In this document: piece by piece, positions 27,589-37,215 of the stretch
Layout of the letters: every line of letters starts with the position of its first letter
Position numbering within the stretch: position 1 is the stretch's first letter
Assembly: GCA_022511075.1 (NCBI GenBank)
Contig: JAFLSE010000006.1
Span: forward strand, 1 to 64,000
Origin: Prevotella sp.
GTDB lineage: Bacteria > Bacteroidota > Bacteroidia > Bacteroidales > Bacteroidaceae
Length of the DNA: 64,000 nucleotides
Reading direction: 5' to 3'
Program-made: the position numbers and the translations under genes
The notes under the pieces: generated by a model
Told to the model about the DNA's origin: nothing
The model's input: only the letters and a program-made list of their open reading frames with translations
Database searches by the model: none

Positions 27589-27787
27589 ATTTGCTTTTCA
27601 GAAAAAATCTTAACGGACACCAATATTTGTGAAAATAGGCATTGCTAATTTGGTGTAGAAATGTAGAACTCTCCGACAGAAGTATATTTCGCTATCAATA
27701 ATAGAATCTTGCTATTGGCTGCTGTCTGTCAGGAACTGGCTGTCCTTACGTAGCCTGCCTAACTCCTGATAGCAGCAGTCTTCTCAT
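27589..27787. other. Intergenic region between liv-associated operon and IS cluster
   Basis: Nothing firm is seen. An imperfect complementarity between GGCTGCTGTCTG (27718) and GATAGCAGCAGTC (27767) could form a hairpin serving as the operon terminator, but there is no T run. Confidence 0.3.
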
Positions 27788-27803
27788 AACGTAAGTTTGA
27801 TAT

Positions 27804-27809
27804 AAACTT
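27804..27809. repeat. Target-site duplication, left copy
   Basis: AAACTT at 27804-27809 is repeated at 28835-28840, immediately outside the two terminal repeats of the IS982 element. This marks a recent simple insertion. Confidence 0.75.
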
Positions 27810-28834
27810 AACGTGAGTTCGACGAATTCAAAATAGAGTTAATTGTCTGTCGATCATCCTCTCACATACGATGCACGGTTTTTTAGGGAAGAAGCAATAC
27901 GCTGCCAGTGCTCCCAGCATGTTGACGATGAAATTGTCAAAGGCCCTGTGCCTTGAATGCTCCACCTGCGCGATGTTCTTCAACTCGTCATTGATGGTCT
28001 CAATAATAGCCCTCTTCCTCGTGAGCAGCCTGTCGGACATCGTCATAAGGGCGCCTTTCATGTTGCTCTTGAGTTTGGTTATCAATTGTATGCCGTCGAC
28101 GAAGAGCCTCTGGAAGAGTTCCTTACCGATATACCCCTTGTCCCCGACGAGTTTCCCATAGAGGAACTCCACAAACGCCCTGTGCTCAAGTGGCCTTCGG
28201 TCGTCGACATCGCCCGGCGTGAGCATGAAGTTAAGCAGCTCTCCCTTCTCGTTACAGATGAGGTGCAGCTTGAATCCGAAGAACCATCCCATGGAGCACT
28301 TGTCTCTCCGAGCAATACCACGGAAGGTCTTGTGCATATGGATGCGCTGATTCTTGCAGACTCTCAGTGGTGTGCTGTCAACGAAGCTGATGCCCGTACA
28401 CTTGCCCAGCAGTACCCTCTTGATGAACAAAGCCAAAGGGATGGCCCCCCCTCTCCAGCTCCACGAAGCGGTTGTAGGACACCAGACGTGGGAAAAGGTG
28501 GCAAAGATGCTTGCAGACATGTTCCAGATAGAAATGCTTCAGGCAGCGGTAGCCGGAGTTATGGAACAGGATAATGATAACCATCACCTCTGCCTTGGAG
28601 AGTGTACTGTTGCGATGGTAGCTTCGTTTTCCAACCCTTTGGAGGGTATATTTTCCCATCATTGCATTAAAAAACTTGCAGAATTCGTCTGCCATAAAGA
28701 AAATTTCTATAACTTTGTCATCGGTAAACATAGCGGAGATTGTTGTAATTGTTTATATTTGAGCACTATAAAGTTACAACTTCTTCCGCTAATTACCAAA
28801 CCTTCAGACAATTATAATTCGTCGAACTCACGTT
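27810..28834 (-). mobile_element. IS982-family insertion sequence, complete (1,025 bp)
   Basis: Perfect 19-bp terminal inverted repeats AACGTGAGTTCGACGAATT (27810-27828) and its complement (28816-28834) enclose one transposase gene on the minus strand. A 6-bp target duplication AAACTT flanks it. It is inserted in an older relic of a related element. Confidence 0.85.
27828..28731 (-). pseudogene. IS982-family transposase, frameshifted in a G7 run
   Basis: The N-terminal frame (28731 down to about 28445: ADEFCKFF, LSKAEVMVIIILFH, LVSYNRFVELERG) and the C-terminal frame (from about 28445 to 27828: FVDSTPLRV, GDVDDRRP, KGYIGKELF, AIIETINDELKN) belong to one IS982 transposase. They are joined at seven G on the minus strand (28445-28451). 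Six G would give one continuous frame. The element may be inactive, may use slippage, or the run may be misread. Confidence 0.8.
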
Positions 28835-29019
28835 AAACTTATGCCAGCATTGTGCTTTTGTTAATGATATTGATGTTCATTCCCGGCTTTTGGGGCAGTA
28901 GGTTGTAGGCAATGAGCCCCGCCAGCAGGTTAGCAGCAAAGTTTTGAATGTGTTCAATCTGGCAGACGCTCTTGAATTCATCATTGACTGTCTCTATGAG
29001 AAAGCTTGTCGTACAGGCT

Positions 29020-29343
29020 CATCAACATACACCCGCTGTGAAGGCTTAACCGAGCAATGCCTCCTGGGTCAAGTATACTGGCACTAAGGGGAAAATGAAA
29101 ATTCTTAGGTAACTTTGCATTCCATAGGACAAAAAAGCAGAAAATATATGGAACAGGCAAAAAGTTGCTAAAGCAGTTCCGTGCAAACCTCCGAGGGGGA
29201 TAAGAGTTTTTTCCGCGTGGCTAATCTTTACGCTTTTCTCCACAGAATTTCTACTGCCACATTAAAAAGATTCAGATTTTGAGGGGGTAATAATGAAAGC
29301 AGACCATTATTAAATGGCCTGCAAATATGATATGCTATGAATA
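29020..29343. other. Intergenic region next to the tRNA 3' end
   Basis: No gene is recognised. TAACTTTG near 29111 resembles a -7 element, and a short plus-strand frame from about 29200 (SFFRVANLYAFLH) could be a relic, but there is no family match. The region separates the IS982 relic from the tRNA. Confidence 0.3.
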
Positions 29344-29430
29344 TTCAGAGGAGGGGATTCGAACCCCTGTACCTTTTTACAGGCTACCGATTTTTCAGAT
29401 CGGCTTCTTAAACCACTCGAACACCTCTCC
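29344..29430 (-). tRNA. Serine-type (class II) tRNA with GAA anticodon, defective acceptor end
   Basis: The body is of serine type: acceptor GGAGAGG, D-arm TTCGAGTGGTTTAAGAA, a long variable arm (about 18 nt) and T-arm AGGGGTTCGAATCCCCT. The anticodon stem CCGAT/ATCGG holds the loop CTGAAAA, giving anticodon GAA (Phe codons) at 29394-29396. The 3' acceptor strand pairs for only five bases; the last two positions read G and A where CC is needed. It may be a pseudogene, or the scar of an integration at the 3' end. Confidence 0.6.
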
Positions 29431-29436
29431 GAATGC

Positions 29437-29744
29437 AAAAGTACAATAAATATTTGAAATCACCAAAAAATTTACTCTTTATTTTTCCCATTATGTGTTG
29501 ACAGCAATTGCAATAATCACCTATATCAAGTGTATTCAGCATCTCACACCAAGGTATATCGTTAATATAAAGTTGTCATTTACTTATACTGTCACATTAT
29601 CTGCTTGTCGGATAATATCTATTAGTAATGTAAATGAATGCGTTTCTTTTTATCTTTACGCCTTACATTGATTATGCTACAAAGGTAGTAATTTAATGGA
29701 AGAACATTTAACTATTTTTGAATACCAAATGGGATGTATTCTTG
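29437..29744. other. Intergenic region between tRNA and BlaI-type repressor
   Basis: AT-rich sequence without a supported gene. It leads into the operator region of the BlaI-type gene; minus-strand transcription of the tRNA must start from its left part, but no promoter is clear. Confidence 0.3.
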
Positions 29745-29828
29745 TTACCCATTAGGGTAATTATTGAATATAATGCCTGCCAATTACCCTTTTGGGTAAC
29801 AAGAGTATAATAAAAACAGATAATTTTG
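29745..29828 (+). promoter_or_regulatory. Tandem palindromic operators and -7 element of the BlaI-type gene
   Basis: TTACCCATTAGGGTAA (29745-29760) and TTACCCTTTTGGGTAA (29784-29799) are two palindromes with the same arms TTACCC/GGGTAA. The -7 element TAATTTTG is at 29821-29828. The second operator covers the expected -33 position, which fits autorepression by the downstream BlaI-type protein. CTTGTTACCC and GGGTAACAAG make the outer parts symmetric as well. Confidence 0.75.
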
Positions 29829-29885
29829 TAAATAAATAATAAGAACAAGCATAAGTGTACAAAATCACAATTATTACAATCAATT

Positions 29886-30257
29886 ATGACAAAAGTAGTA
29901 AAAGCAAAGCCAAAAGCTTTGACTAAAGCAGAACTTAACTTGATGAACATCATCTGGGACAAAGGGCAAGCAACCGTGACCGACCTTCTGACATCACTGC
30001 CAGAACCCAAACCTGCATATACAACAGTATTAAGTGTAATGCAGATACTAACCAAAAAACAAGTACTTACGTTTGAAAAACAGAATAAAGCCAATAGTTA
30101 TATTCCACAGTTCTCACGTGAGGAATATTTGAACAACTTTATAGATGAAGTGTGCGACAACCTTTTTCAAGGCTCAGCCAAATCTTTCCTTGCGTTTTTT
30201 ATTAAGCATGAGAAAATCAGCAAAAAAGATGTGGAGGAAATCTTTTTATCTGCCTAA
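29886..30257 (+). CDS. BlaI/MecI-family transcriptional repressor
   Basis: The 123-residue protein has the BlaI winged helix: LTKAELNLMNIIWDKGQATVTDLLTSL, then PAYTTVLSVMQILTKKQVL, and a helical dimerisation tail with KISKKDVEEI. Known members bind palindromic operators as dimers and are released by cleavage through a membrane M56 peptidase (BlaR1/MecR1). The partner gene usually follows directly; here an IS30-family element begins 49 bases downstream and no peptidase gene is present. It probably still represses its own promoter. Confidence 0.88.
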   Translation: MTKVVKAKPKALTKAELNLMNIIWDKGQATVTDLLTSLPEPKPAYTTVLSVMQILTKKQVLTFEKQNKANSYIPQFSREEYLNNFIDEVCDNLFQGSAKSFLAFFIKHEKISKKDVEEIFLSA

Positions 30258-30305
30258 TGATCTTTTTAAGTTATTAACCCATGTATTTCCATGGAAGTAC
30301 GTAAG

Positions 30306-31412
30306 TTCAATTAATAAATGCAACTTTTGGATTAACGACCAAGGAGCTTAAGAAGAAAAGATTTTTTCAGGCGAAAGAGGGAAATTCCCTCACTCCCTGA
30401 TGGAAAAAATTGGTATCTTTGCAGCCCCTTCCAAAAGTTACATAAGATGAGCCAACTAACCCGTATGCAAAGGTACACAATTTCTGTGATGTACAAGCAA
30501 GGTTTTCCGCAAAAAGTGATAGCGGAGACGATAAAAAAAGACAAATCGATTGTCAGTCGCGAGTTGAAACGCAACCGTAACGACCGTGGCGAATACAATT
30601 TCACCCATGCTCAGATGCTTGCAGACGTGCGTAAGGACCGCCTTCGGCGTGAACGCACCTTTACTGGCGAGGTTAAGAACCGCATCAACCGCTATATGCG
30701 CAAGTGGCAGTGGTCTCCAGAGCAGATTGTCGGCTATTGCCGTCTGAAAGGCTATGCGATGGTATCCGTGGAGCGCATCTATCAATACATCCGCAAGGAC
30801 AAGGCAGAGGGCGGCGACCTGTACAGGAACTGCCGCCACCGTCTCAAGCACCGCAAGCGTCCCGTGGGCGGCCATATCCCCATCAGGGACAGGGTGAGCA
30901 TAGAGTAGAGGCCTGCCGCGGCAGACGGCACGAGGTACGGAGACTGGGAGATGGACACCATCGTGGGACCGAGCAACAAGGATGCCATGCTCACGCTGGT
31001 GGAAAGGAGCCAGGGATACTCCATCATCACAAAACTGCCGAAAGGAAAGGATGCCGAAGGGCTGATGAAAGCTGCATACAGGGAACTGCTGCCATATATG
31101 GAACGTATCAGGTCCATTACTACGGACAACGGAACGGAGTTTGCAAGGCATAAGCAGCTGGCAAAGGCACTGGGAACGAAAATATACTTCACACATCCGT
31201 ATGCCTCGTGGGAGAAAGGGCTCATAGAATACACCAACAAACTCTACAGGCAATACATACCTAAAGGAGTCAGCTTTGACAAATACACAGAGGAGCAGAT
31301 TAAGCACATACAATACAAAATCAATGCAAGACCAAGAAAAAAACTCGGATTTAAAGCACCGGTACAGACTTTTTTCGTACCTTTGCAGACGTAGTTGCAT
31401 TTTGGAGTTGAA
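30306..31412 (+). mobile_element. IS30-family insertion sequence
   Basis: Imperfect 20-bp terminal repeats lie at 30306-30325 (TTCAATTAATAAATGCAACT) and 31393-31412 (complement TTCAACTCCAAAATGCAACT). They enclose one transposase gene, for a total of 1,107 bp. No matching target duplication is seen outside the ends, and the right end lies within traG, so a deletion probably accompanied or followed insertion. Confidence 0.75.
30447..31394 (+). pseudogene. IS30-family transposase with in-frame amber stop
   Basis: The N-terminal helix-turn-helix (KVIAETIKKDKSIVSRELKRN) and the C-terminal DDE core (DWEMDTIVG, TTDNGTEF, WEKGLIEYTN) are in the same frame, about 316 codons in all. They are interrupted only by TAG at 30906-30908 (after RVSIE). 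With a sense codon there it would be a normal-length IS30 transposase. The stop probably inactivates it. Confidence 0.8.
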
Positions 31413-31924
31413 TCTTCACTGCGCGTAAACATTGGGCTATGGTTGGGGTGGTGACACAGGAAATACAGGATATCACCTCTTCTCCTATCGTAAAGGAGGC
31501 CATCATCAATAACTCTGATGTGTTTATGTTGCTTGACCAGAGCAAGTTCAAAGATAAGTTCGATGATATCAAGGCTACCTTAGCTCTGACAGACATCGAC
31601 TGCAAGAAAATTTTCACGATAAACCGTCTTGACAACAAGGCAGGCCGTTCTCCCTTCAAGGAGGTGTTTATCAAGCGAGGCACTGAGGGTGATGTGTTTG
31701 GCATTGAAGAACCTCGCGAGTGTTATATGAGTTACACCACTGAAAAGGCAGAGAAGGAAGCTCTGAAGTTGTATAAACGCGAGTTACGATGCAATCACCA
31801 GCAGGCCATAGAGGCTTTTGTGCGTGACTGGGAGCGTAGCGGCATCGGCAAGTCATTGAAGTTTGCCCAGCTTGTCAATAAAAATGGAAAAGTGCTGAAT
31901 CTTCCTGTAAAGAAAAAGAATTGA
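31413..31924 (+). pseudogene. traG: TraG (VirB4-type conjugation ATPase), C-terminal fragment
   Basis: The frame is open from the IS30 end and encodes RKHWAMVGVVTQEIQDI, FMLLDQSK and GEVFGIEEPRECYMSYTTEKAEK-like sequence (read here as GDVFGIEEPRECYMSY). This is the C-terminal ~165 residues of TraG, the VirB4-like ATPase that powers the Bacteroidota conjugation apparatus. The Walker motifs and at least 600 residues are missing, removed by the IS30 event. Transfer cannot work unless another copy exists. The following tra gene starts 4 bases downstream. Confidence 0.8.
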
Positions 31925-31927
31925 CTT

Positions 31928-34217
31928 ATGCGTAAATTGTTTTTTTCATCATATTACAGATGCTGTCTGTCCCTCTTTTTGCAGGGGGATGGTACAGCGT
32001 CAATATTGACCTCAAGACATCTGCGGCCATGACGGCTGCCTATGCTACAGAGACTGCCACGGAATTGATGAATAATGAGCAAGTTCAGAAGATACTCGAC
32101 CACTACACAAGTGCCGAGGTGGCTACGGCAGGTATCTTTGCATCGAAATGGCTTGACCGCAAGGCTTTGCAGAATGCAGGGGCTTTTGGCAGTGCAGAGG
32201 AGAACTTCTATTATCGGCGTATCTATTCTATGGTTAGCGTCCAGATCATGCCGAAGATTATCGAGGTGGCTGCTTTGATGATAAAGTACCCTGAAAAGGC
32301 TATTTATTGGGGACCATACTTGTTTCGTGTCTGTGAGCAGACCAAGCAACTCTGCATGACTTTTGAAACCGTTGTCGCTAATGGCAAGGTGACGTTTCAA
32401 GATATTGCTTTCCTTGCCATCAACGATAATTTGCGTGGACTCTTTGACCTGGCTCGGCTTGGTGAGGTAGACTGGCAGGCCGTATGGGAGCATCTGGCTG
32501 ATTTTGGGAGTGGATTGACAAAAGACGACTTGTTAGAAGATTTGGAAGGTCTGATGACAGCCGGTGGTTCTATCGCCTCTGCTGGCGGTGCCGTGCTTGA
32601 CAGCATGTGGACAAATGCCAGTAGGGTAGGGGAGGTCTTTCGCTCAAAGCCGGGTGAGATTATCCGGCTTTATCACGATTTTAAGGATATGTACGAAACC
32701 CTTTCCAATCCTGCCAGCATCAAAGATTTGGTTATGGCGCAGATTCTGTCCACAGACAAGTACGGGCGTTGCCAACCTCTTTACGGTTGATGGCTATAAT
32801 ATCACAAGTTATATCAGTGATTATCTACAAGAGATGCAAGGGCGCTATTATACTCAACGGTGGTACATCTACTGGCGTGACAGTGGCAATGAGCGCGTAT
32901 GCAGCTACGCCCCTCCGACAGACAGTGAGAGCATTATGCATGGTGGGGAATGGTATCGGGTGAACACGAGCGATGCCAGCTATCAGTACTCCGCTGCGGA
33001 TTATGAAGCCTCTTTGCGTAATTCCGAGAGCTATGCCGGGTGGAGCCGTTCGCAGTGTCTGGCTCTGAATGGCAATGGGGATAAATACCATTATGACTTT
33101 TACAACTACATCACTTCTTCGCGCATCTATAAGCAGAAATCTGGCCAGACGACGGCATTTTCCTATGCTCATTATATTGATGTCTACAAACGATGGGATA
33201 TCTGTGAGGAAGTCTATGAGGAAGTTTTTGACAGTCAGCATAACGATGAACGGGTTATGCTGGCCAGGTTTAATGCAAAACTGGAAGAGCTGAATGGTAA
33301 CGAGGAAGGACGTGTCTATTATATTGGTAAAGACGGCAAAAACTATTATCAGGCAGCCGATGAGATGCGTATGCGTGGGTGTGCCACAGTCAGTTTTACG
33401 CTGGAATGTCATGACAGGGCGAAACTGGGTGAAGGTAACTTTTCATGGAAAGAGAACGGTGACCAGCGTCATGCCCTTGATGAGAACTCCAAGCGGTTTG
33501 CCATGGAAACGACTCTGACAGGTGGTGTCAACACTTCGGAACTTAACGACGGTATCAGCTATTGGGGTAATGAGGTGACGAGGTTACAGGAACAAATCCG
33601 TGCACTCGAAATCCAGAACAATGAATTGCTGGCTGAAATCAGCCGCTCCAGCGTGGAGGATGCTGCTGTGTTGCGCAGCCAGTATACTGCCAACATGAAT
33701 GAAATCAGCCGTCTTAGAGGAGAGTTAAGCACTGCCCAAGCACAACTCAGAAGTTACCAAAATGCCAAACAGGAACTGATGAATGATTATGCTGACGAGC
33801 GTGATGGTACTTATCGTATACCAGCCGTGATGCATGAGAGACTTTTGTCCACCAATGTACCTTGCGCGGAGATATTGTATCTTCAGACACGGTTATCATC
33901 AATACTTGCCGGCGAGCCGTTGAGCAGGTTGGCGAGGACGGCGGTCAGCTAGTAAGAAGCCTCTATGACCTGGCTCTCTATGCCACGGGTGCGGAACATA
34001 TCACGACAGAAGGCCTGCTGACGGTGATGGGGCATATCAACGCCTCGTTGGACAACATCCGTTCGTGCATTGACCATGCTTACTATGTCGTGTAGAAGTA
34101 TGTCACCATCAGAACCCATTATTTCAAACGTACGCTTTATATGTCAAAGACTCTGCGTGAGATGGCGAACGATGCTTTTTCACGATGGAAGCGGGTAACA
34201 GAAGAAGTTGGATATTG
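31928..34217 (+). pseudogene. Conjugation-region exported coiled-coil protein, several frame breaks
   Basis: It reads as one protein of about 760 residues with a signal peptide, in the place of the traG-traJ interval genes. The start at 31928 (MRKLFF) reaches its hydrophobic core only if the T7 run near 31943 is read as T8, giving MRKLFFFIILQMLSVPLFA. The frame then runs 31960-32765, shifts near 32765 to 33860 (YIYWRDSG, a coiled coil at 33560-33790 with EVTRLQEQIRALEIQNNELLAEI), shifts near 33860 and meets TAG at 34093 before ending at 34217. It is probably a periplasmic or channel-associated transfer protein; the family is not recognised. Confidence 0.65.
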
Positions 34218-34220
34218 AAA

Positions 34221-34967
34221 ATGAAGATGTATAAATGTCATAAGGTGTGGGCCATTCCTGTTTTTATGCTGATGCCCGCAGGGGATGCTTTGGCTCAGAG
34301 CATCACCTATAATCACGATGAGTCTGTCATGAATCAGTTTACCGTTGGTGAGACTGGTGTTGGCAGTCTGACTCCGGATTTTTATTACGATGCCCTGCAT
34401 AGGAGTTATCGTAATGGTGCCATGACGACCAATAAACAGTTGTATCGCAGCCATTTGCAACTGGTTATTTATCAGGAAGTTCCACAGGCTGAAGCCATTG
34501 ACAGTGCGCTGACCCAGCGTATGCGTGTTGAAGCGTTGAATATCGCAGACCGCACACCTGGCGTAACAGACCTTGCCTATCAAGTGGAGAAAGGCAAGAT
34601 AGAGGGAAAACTTGCCATCTTGAAACAGCACATCGAGCGCATCACCTTAGAGGGCGACAGCGTGGGGCAGTACCGTATATGGCTGGAGCGTTACAATGCC
34701 ATCAGCTGCGGTCTCCAGGCTGTCCGCGATGCTTATATGCCGATGGGCAAGCGCAAGGAGCAGTATCTGGCCATCTATCAGGATATCCTTGTCAAGACTA
34801 CCGAGGTGTGTGAGTACATCATGTATCTTCGCGCAGCGAAATCTGCTGATGGCATGACCGCCAGCGGTTCTGTTCCTCGTGGTGCAAACATCACTACAAT
34901 TGCCCGTGGTGCGCATGGGCGCTGGAAAGTTGCGATGGCGGCAGGTAGTGGCGGCGTTAGGGAATAA
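34221..34967 (+). CDS. Exported protein of the tra operon (TraI-like position)
   Basis: The 248-residue protein starts at ATG 34221, three bases after the previous stop codon, with a signal peptide MKMYKCHKVWAIPVFMLMPAGDALAQ. The mature part is helical and charged. Its place between traG and traJ is that of TraI/VirB5-like proteins in other Bacteroidota elements, but no sequence signature confirms this. It is the last gene before the promoter at 34993-35052. Confidence 0.65.
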   Translation: MKMYKCHKVWAIPVFMLMPAGDALAQSITYNHDESVMNQFTVGETGVGSLTPDFYYDALHRSYRNGAMTTNKQLYRSHLQLVIYQEVPQAEAIDSALTQRMRVEALNIADRTPGVTDLAYQVEKGKIEGKLAILKQHIERITLEGDSVGQYRIWLERYNAISCGLQAVRDAYMPMGKRKEQYLAIYQDILVKTTEVCEYIMYLRAAKSADGMTASGSVPRGANITTIARGAHGRWKVAMAAGSGGVRE

Positions 34968-34992
34968 GTCTATATGTTGTGATAGTATTTAT

Positions 34993-35052
34993 GTTAATAT
35001 TTGAAGAAAAAAGTCTGGCGGACATATATATGTGCCAGATGTAATACTTTTG
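34993..35052 (+). promoter_or_regulatory. Element regulon promoter 1 (traJ)
   Basis: A 25-bp block (GTTAATATTTGA at 34993, ending in GTCTG at 35017) is followed, 32 bases after the G of GTC, by the -7 element TACTTTTG (35045-35052). The same block with identical spacing occurs at 45947, 62902 and, on the minus strand, 62883. The traJ ATG at 35068 lies 16 bases after the -7 element. Confidence 0.75.
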
Positions 35053-35067
35053 CAGGCAAAAAACGAG

Positions 35068-36199
35068 ATGGGATTATCAGGTGTTATATTGCAGGCAGGC
35101 CCGATGCCAGAGCTTGTTGACAGTATCGTCAACAACATTGGCATTGATATGTTCGACGAGGAGATAGATGATGTTATCTTTCAGACGAATGAGTTCCTGA
35201 CCGATGCGACATTCATTGGTGCTTCGGGCCCGTTCTGGTGGATTCTGGAGATGTGCATGGCCCTGGGTGCCATGTTTGCGATTATCATAGGCCGGTATGG
35301 CTTATAAGATGATGGTCAAGGGTGAGCCTTTCGACGTGCTGAAGGTGCTGCGTGTGCTGGCCATTGCCATTGTCATGTTCTGGTGGTATCCGCATGGCGG
35401 CAGTGGCGCTTCGGTATTAGGTGTGTTGGCCTACGTTCCAAACTGTATAGGCTCTTACACCCATGACCTTTATGAGATAGAGACGGCGCAAGTGCAGCAG
35501 AAGTTTGATAACCTGCATGAGCCGTTGAAGCAGCGTCAGGACAGTATTGACCATTACATGGCCATAGCCAAAGTGACTGTAGACGGCATGCAAAAGGCTG
35601 GTGTCTCAGACATTACGCAGTATGTGGGCTATCAGACACTGACGGACTCGGAGAAGAAAGCCTGCAAGTTCTATCTCCAGAGCACTTATACAGGGTTGAT
35701 GATAGGTCTTGACAAGATTATCATGTTGCTGGCTCTTGTCGTGTTCCGTATCGGCTGGTGGGGAACCATCTTCTGTCAGCAGATACTCTTGGGCATGCTT
35801 ACCATCTTCGGGCCGTTGCAATGGGCATTCTCGCTCTTGCCTAAATGGGAGGGGGCATGGGCGAAATGGATAACACGTTATCTCATGGTTCACTTCTATG
35901 GTGCCATGCTCTACTTCGTGGGTTTTTATGTGCTTCTGCTTTTCGACATCGTGCTGAGCATCCAGTACGAGAACCTGCAAGCCATTCTTGATGGCGGTTT
36001 TTCTGGGTATCTTCAGAACTCATTCATGACGGCCGGCTATCTGCTGGTGGCCAGTTTGGTTGCTCTGAAGTGTCTGAACCTTGTGCCTGACCTGGCAGCA
36101 TGGATGATACCAGAGGGTGATACCGCCTTCTCTACCCGCAACTTTGGCGAGGGTGTGGCTTCGCAAGCCAAGACCAGTGCCATGTCAGTGATGAAATGA
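35068..36199 (+). CDS. traJ: TraJ, conjugation membrane protein (frameshifted near 35295)
   Basis: The composite protein of about 377 residues is polytopic, VirB6-like: MGLSGVILQAGPMPELVDSI, then FWWILEMCMALGAMFAIIIGR, then after the break AYKMMVKGEPFDVLKVLR, FRIGWWGTIFCQQILLGML and LVPDLAAWMIPEG. The first frame stops at 35307 (GRYGL) and the second is open from 35297. Removing the T in GGCCGGTATGG joins them as GRMAYKMM. The alternative, two overlapping genes, is less likely because TraJ is normally one protein. It should form the inner-membrane pore of the transfer channel. Confidence 0.8.
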
Positions 36200-36225
36200 A
36201 CTTTTATGAATAAAATGCGAATATA

Positions 36226-36845
36226 ATGAGTGTAATCAAGAACCTTGAAAACAAAATTAAACTGGTGCTGATAGTCAGCAGCCTGTTTATGGTGGGGTGC
36301 ATCATCATCTCTTTGGGGGCGTTATTCACGGCCAAGGGTATGGTGGACGATGCCCATAAAAAAGTGTATGTGCTGGACAGCAACCATATTCCCATTATGG
36401 TGTCGCAGAGTGACATGGCAGAAACGCTTGATGTGGAAGCGAAGAGCCATGTAGAGCTGTTCCATCACTTGTTTTTACGTTAGCCCCAGATGACAAGTAT
36501 ATCAACTATACAATGGAAAAGGCAATGTATATGGTTGATGAGACGGGCTTGGCTCAGTATAATGCTCTGAAGGAGAAGGGTTTTTATAATAATATTATGG
36601 GGACGGGTGCCGTCTTTAGCATTTTCTGTGACAGCATTACATTTGACAAGAACAAGATGTCTTTCACCTACTATGGTCGTCAGCGTATAGAACGACGTAC
36701 CAATATCCTGATGCGTAAGCTGGTGACAGCAGGAGAGATGAAGCGTGTGCCCCGCACGGAGAACAATCCTCACGGGCTTCTGATAACGAACTGGCGTACC
36801 CTTCTGAATCAAGATTTGGAACAGAAACAGAAAACTATTTATTAA
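36226..36845 (+). CDS. traK: TraK, conjugation protein (frameshifted at a T5 run near 36476)
   Basis: The composite 207-residue VirB8-like protein has one N-terminal membrane anchor (LVLIVSSLFMVGCIIISLGALFTA), followed by a periplasmic domain with VYVLDSNHIPIMVSQSDM and VEAKSHVELFHHLF. The first frame ends at 36483. One more T in the run near 36476 gives LFFTLAPDDKYINYTMEKAMYM and continues to GLLITNWRTLLNQDLE at the end. TraK is a core component of the Bacteroidota type IV secretion channel. Confidence 0.8.
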
Positions 36846-36861
36846 AGATAAAGTTATTGGG

Positions 36862-37215
36862 ATGAGTAGTTTGAAGCGTATCATAATAGGCGAGCCCATG
36901 CCAGACAAGAATGACCCTAAGTATAAAGAGCGGTATGAACGTGAGGTGGCCGCAGGCAAGAAATTTGCCGATGCCAGCGGCATCAGCTGGGTGGCCAGGA
37001 AGATGCAGGAGATAGGTCAGTCACACAAAATGGCTTTCCTTGCCGTGGTCTTTGGCTTTGTGCTCATCTGTTTTTCTGCAAATATCGTTCGGTCGTTGCA
37101 AGCCTACCAGCATGGCGGTTCGCGAAAGGCCGTTGCCGTGGAACGGTTAGACTCTGTCTTACAGCACCGCCATCAGTCTGACGCAAAAGATTTTATGCTA
37201 TATGAAGAAGATTAA
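36862..37215 (+). CDS. Small tra membrane protein (TraL-like position)
   Basis: The 117-residue protein has a charged N-terminal half (MPDKNDPKYKERYEREVAAGK), one membrane helix (MAFLAVVFGFVLICFSANIV, about residues 57-76) and a short tail. Its size, single helix and place between traK and traM correspond to TraL, but the sequence itself is not diagnostic. It overlaps traM by 14 bases. Confidence 0.65.
   Translation: MSSLKRIIIGEPMPDKNDPKYKERYEREVAAGKKFADASGISWVARKMQEIGQSHKMAFLAVVFGFVLICFSANIVRSLQAYQHGGSRKAVAVERLDSVLQHRHQSDAKDFMLYEED

Larger units (their letters stand above)
27788..29019 (-). mobile_element. Older IS982-family relic, split by a younger IS982 insertion
   Basis: An end AACGTAAGTTTGATATAA (27788) resembles the IS982 terminus at 12627. 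After the younger element the relic resumes at 28835. From about 29015 back to 28842 the minus strand encodes LIETVNDEFKSVCQIEHIQNF and AYNLLPQKPG, matching the transposase C-terminus (LIETINDELKNIAQVEH...) of the younger copy. The N-terminal half is absent. Confidence 0.65.

Noticed and set aside
13491..27624. Direct repeat CGGACACCAATA near 13493 and 27613 as attachment sites of an element carrying the PcfJ and liv operons
   Set aside because: Only 12 bases match, the flanks differ, no integrase gene lies next to either copy, and the relic IS ends give a better boundary. A chance repeat cannot be excluded.
35297..36199. Separate gene starting at ATG 35297
   Set aside because: It lacks the N-terminal part of TraJ, which is supplied exactly by the preceding frame. 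One removed base joins both, so a single frameshifted traJ is more likely.
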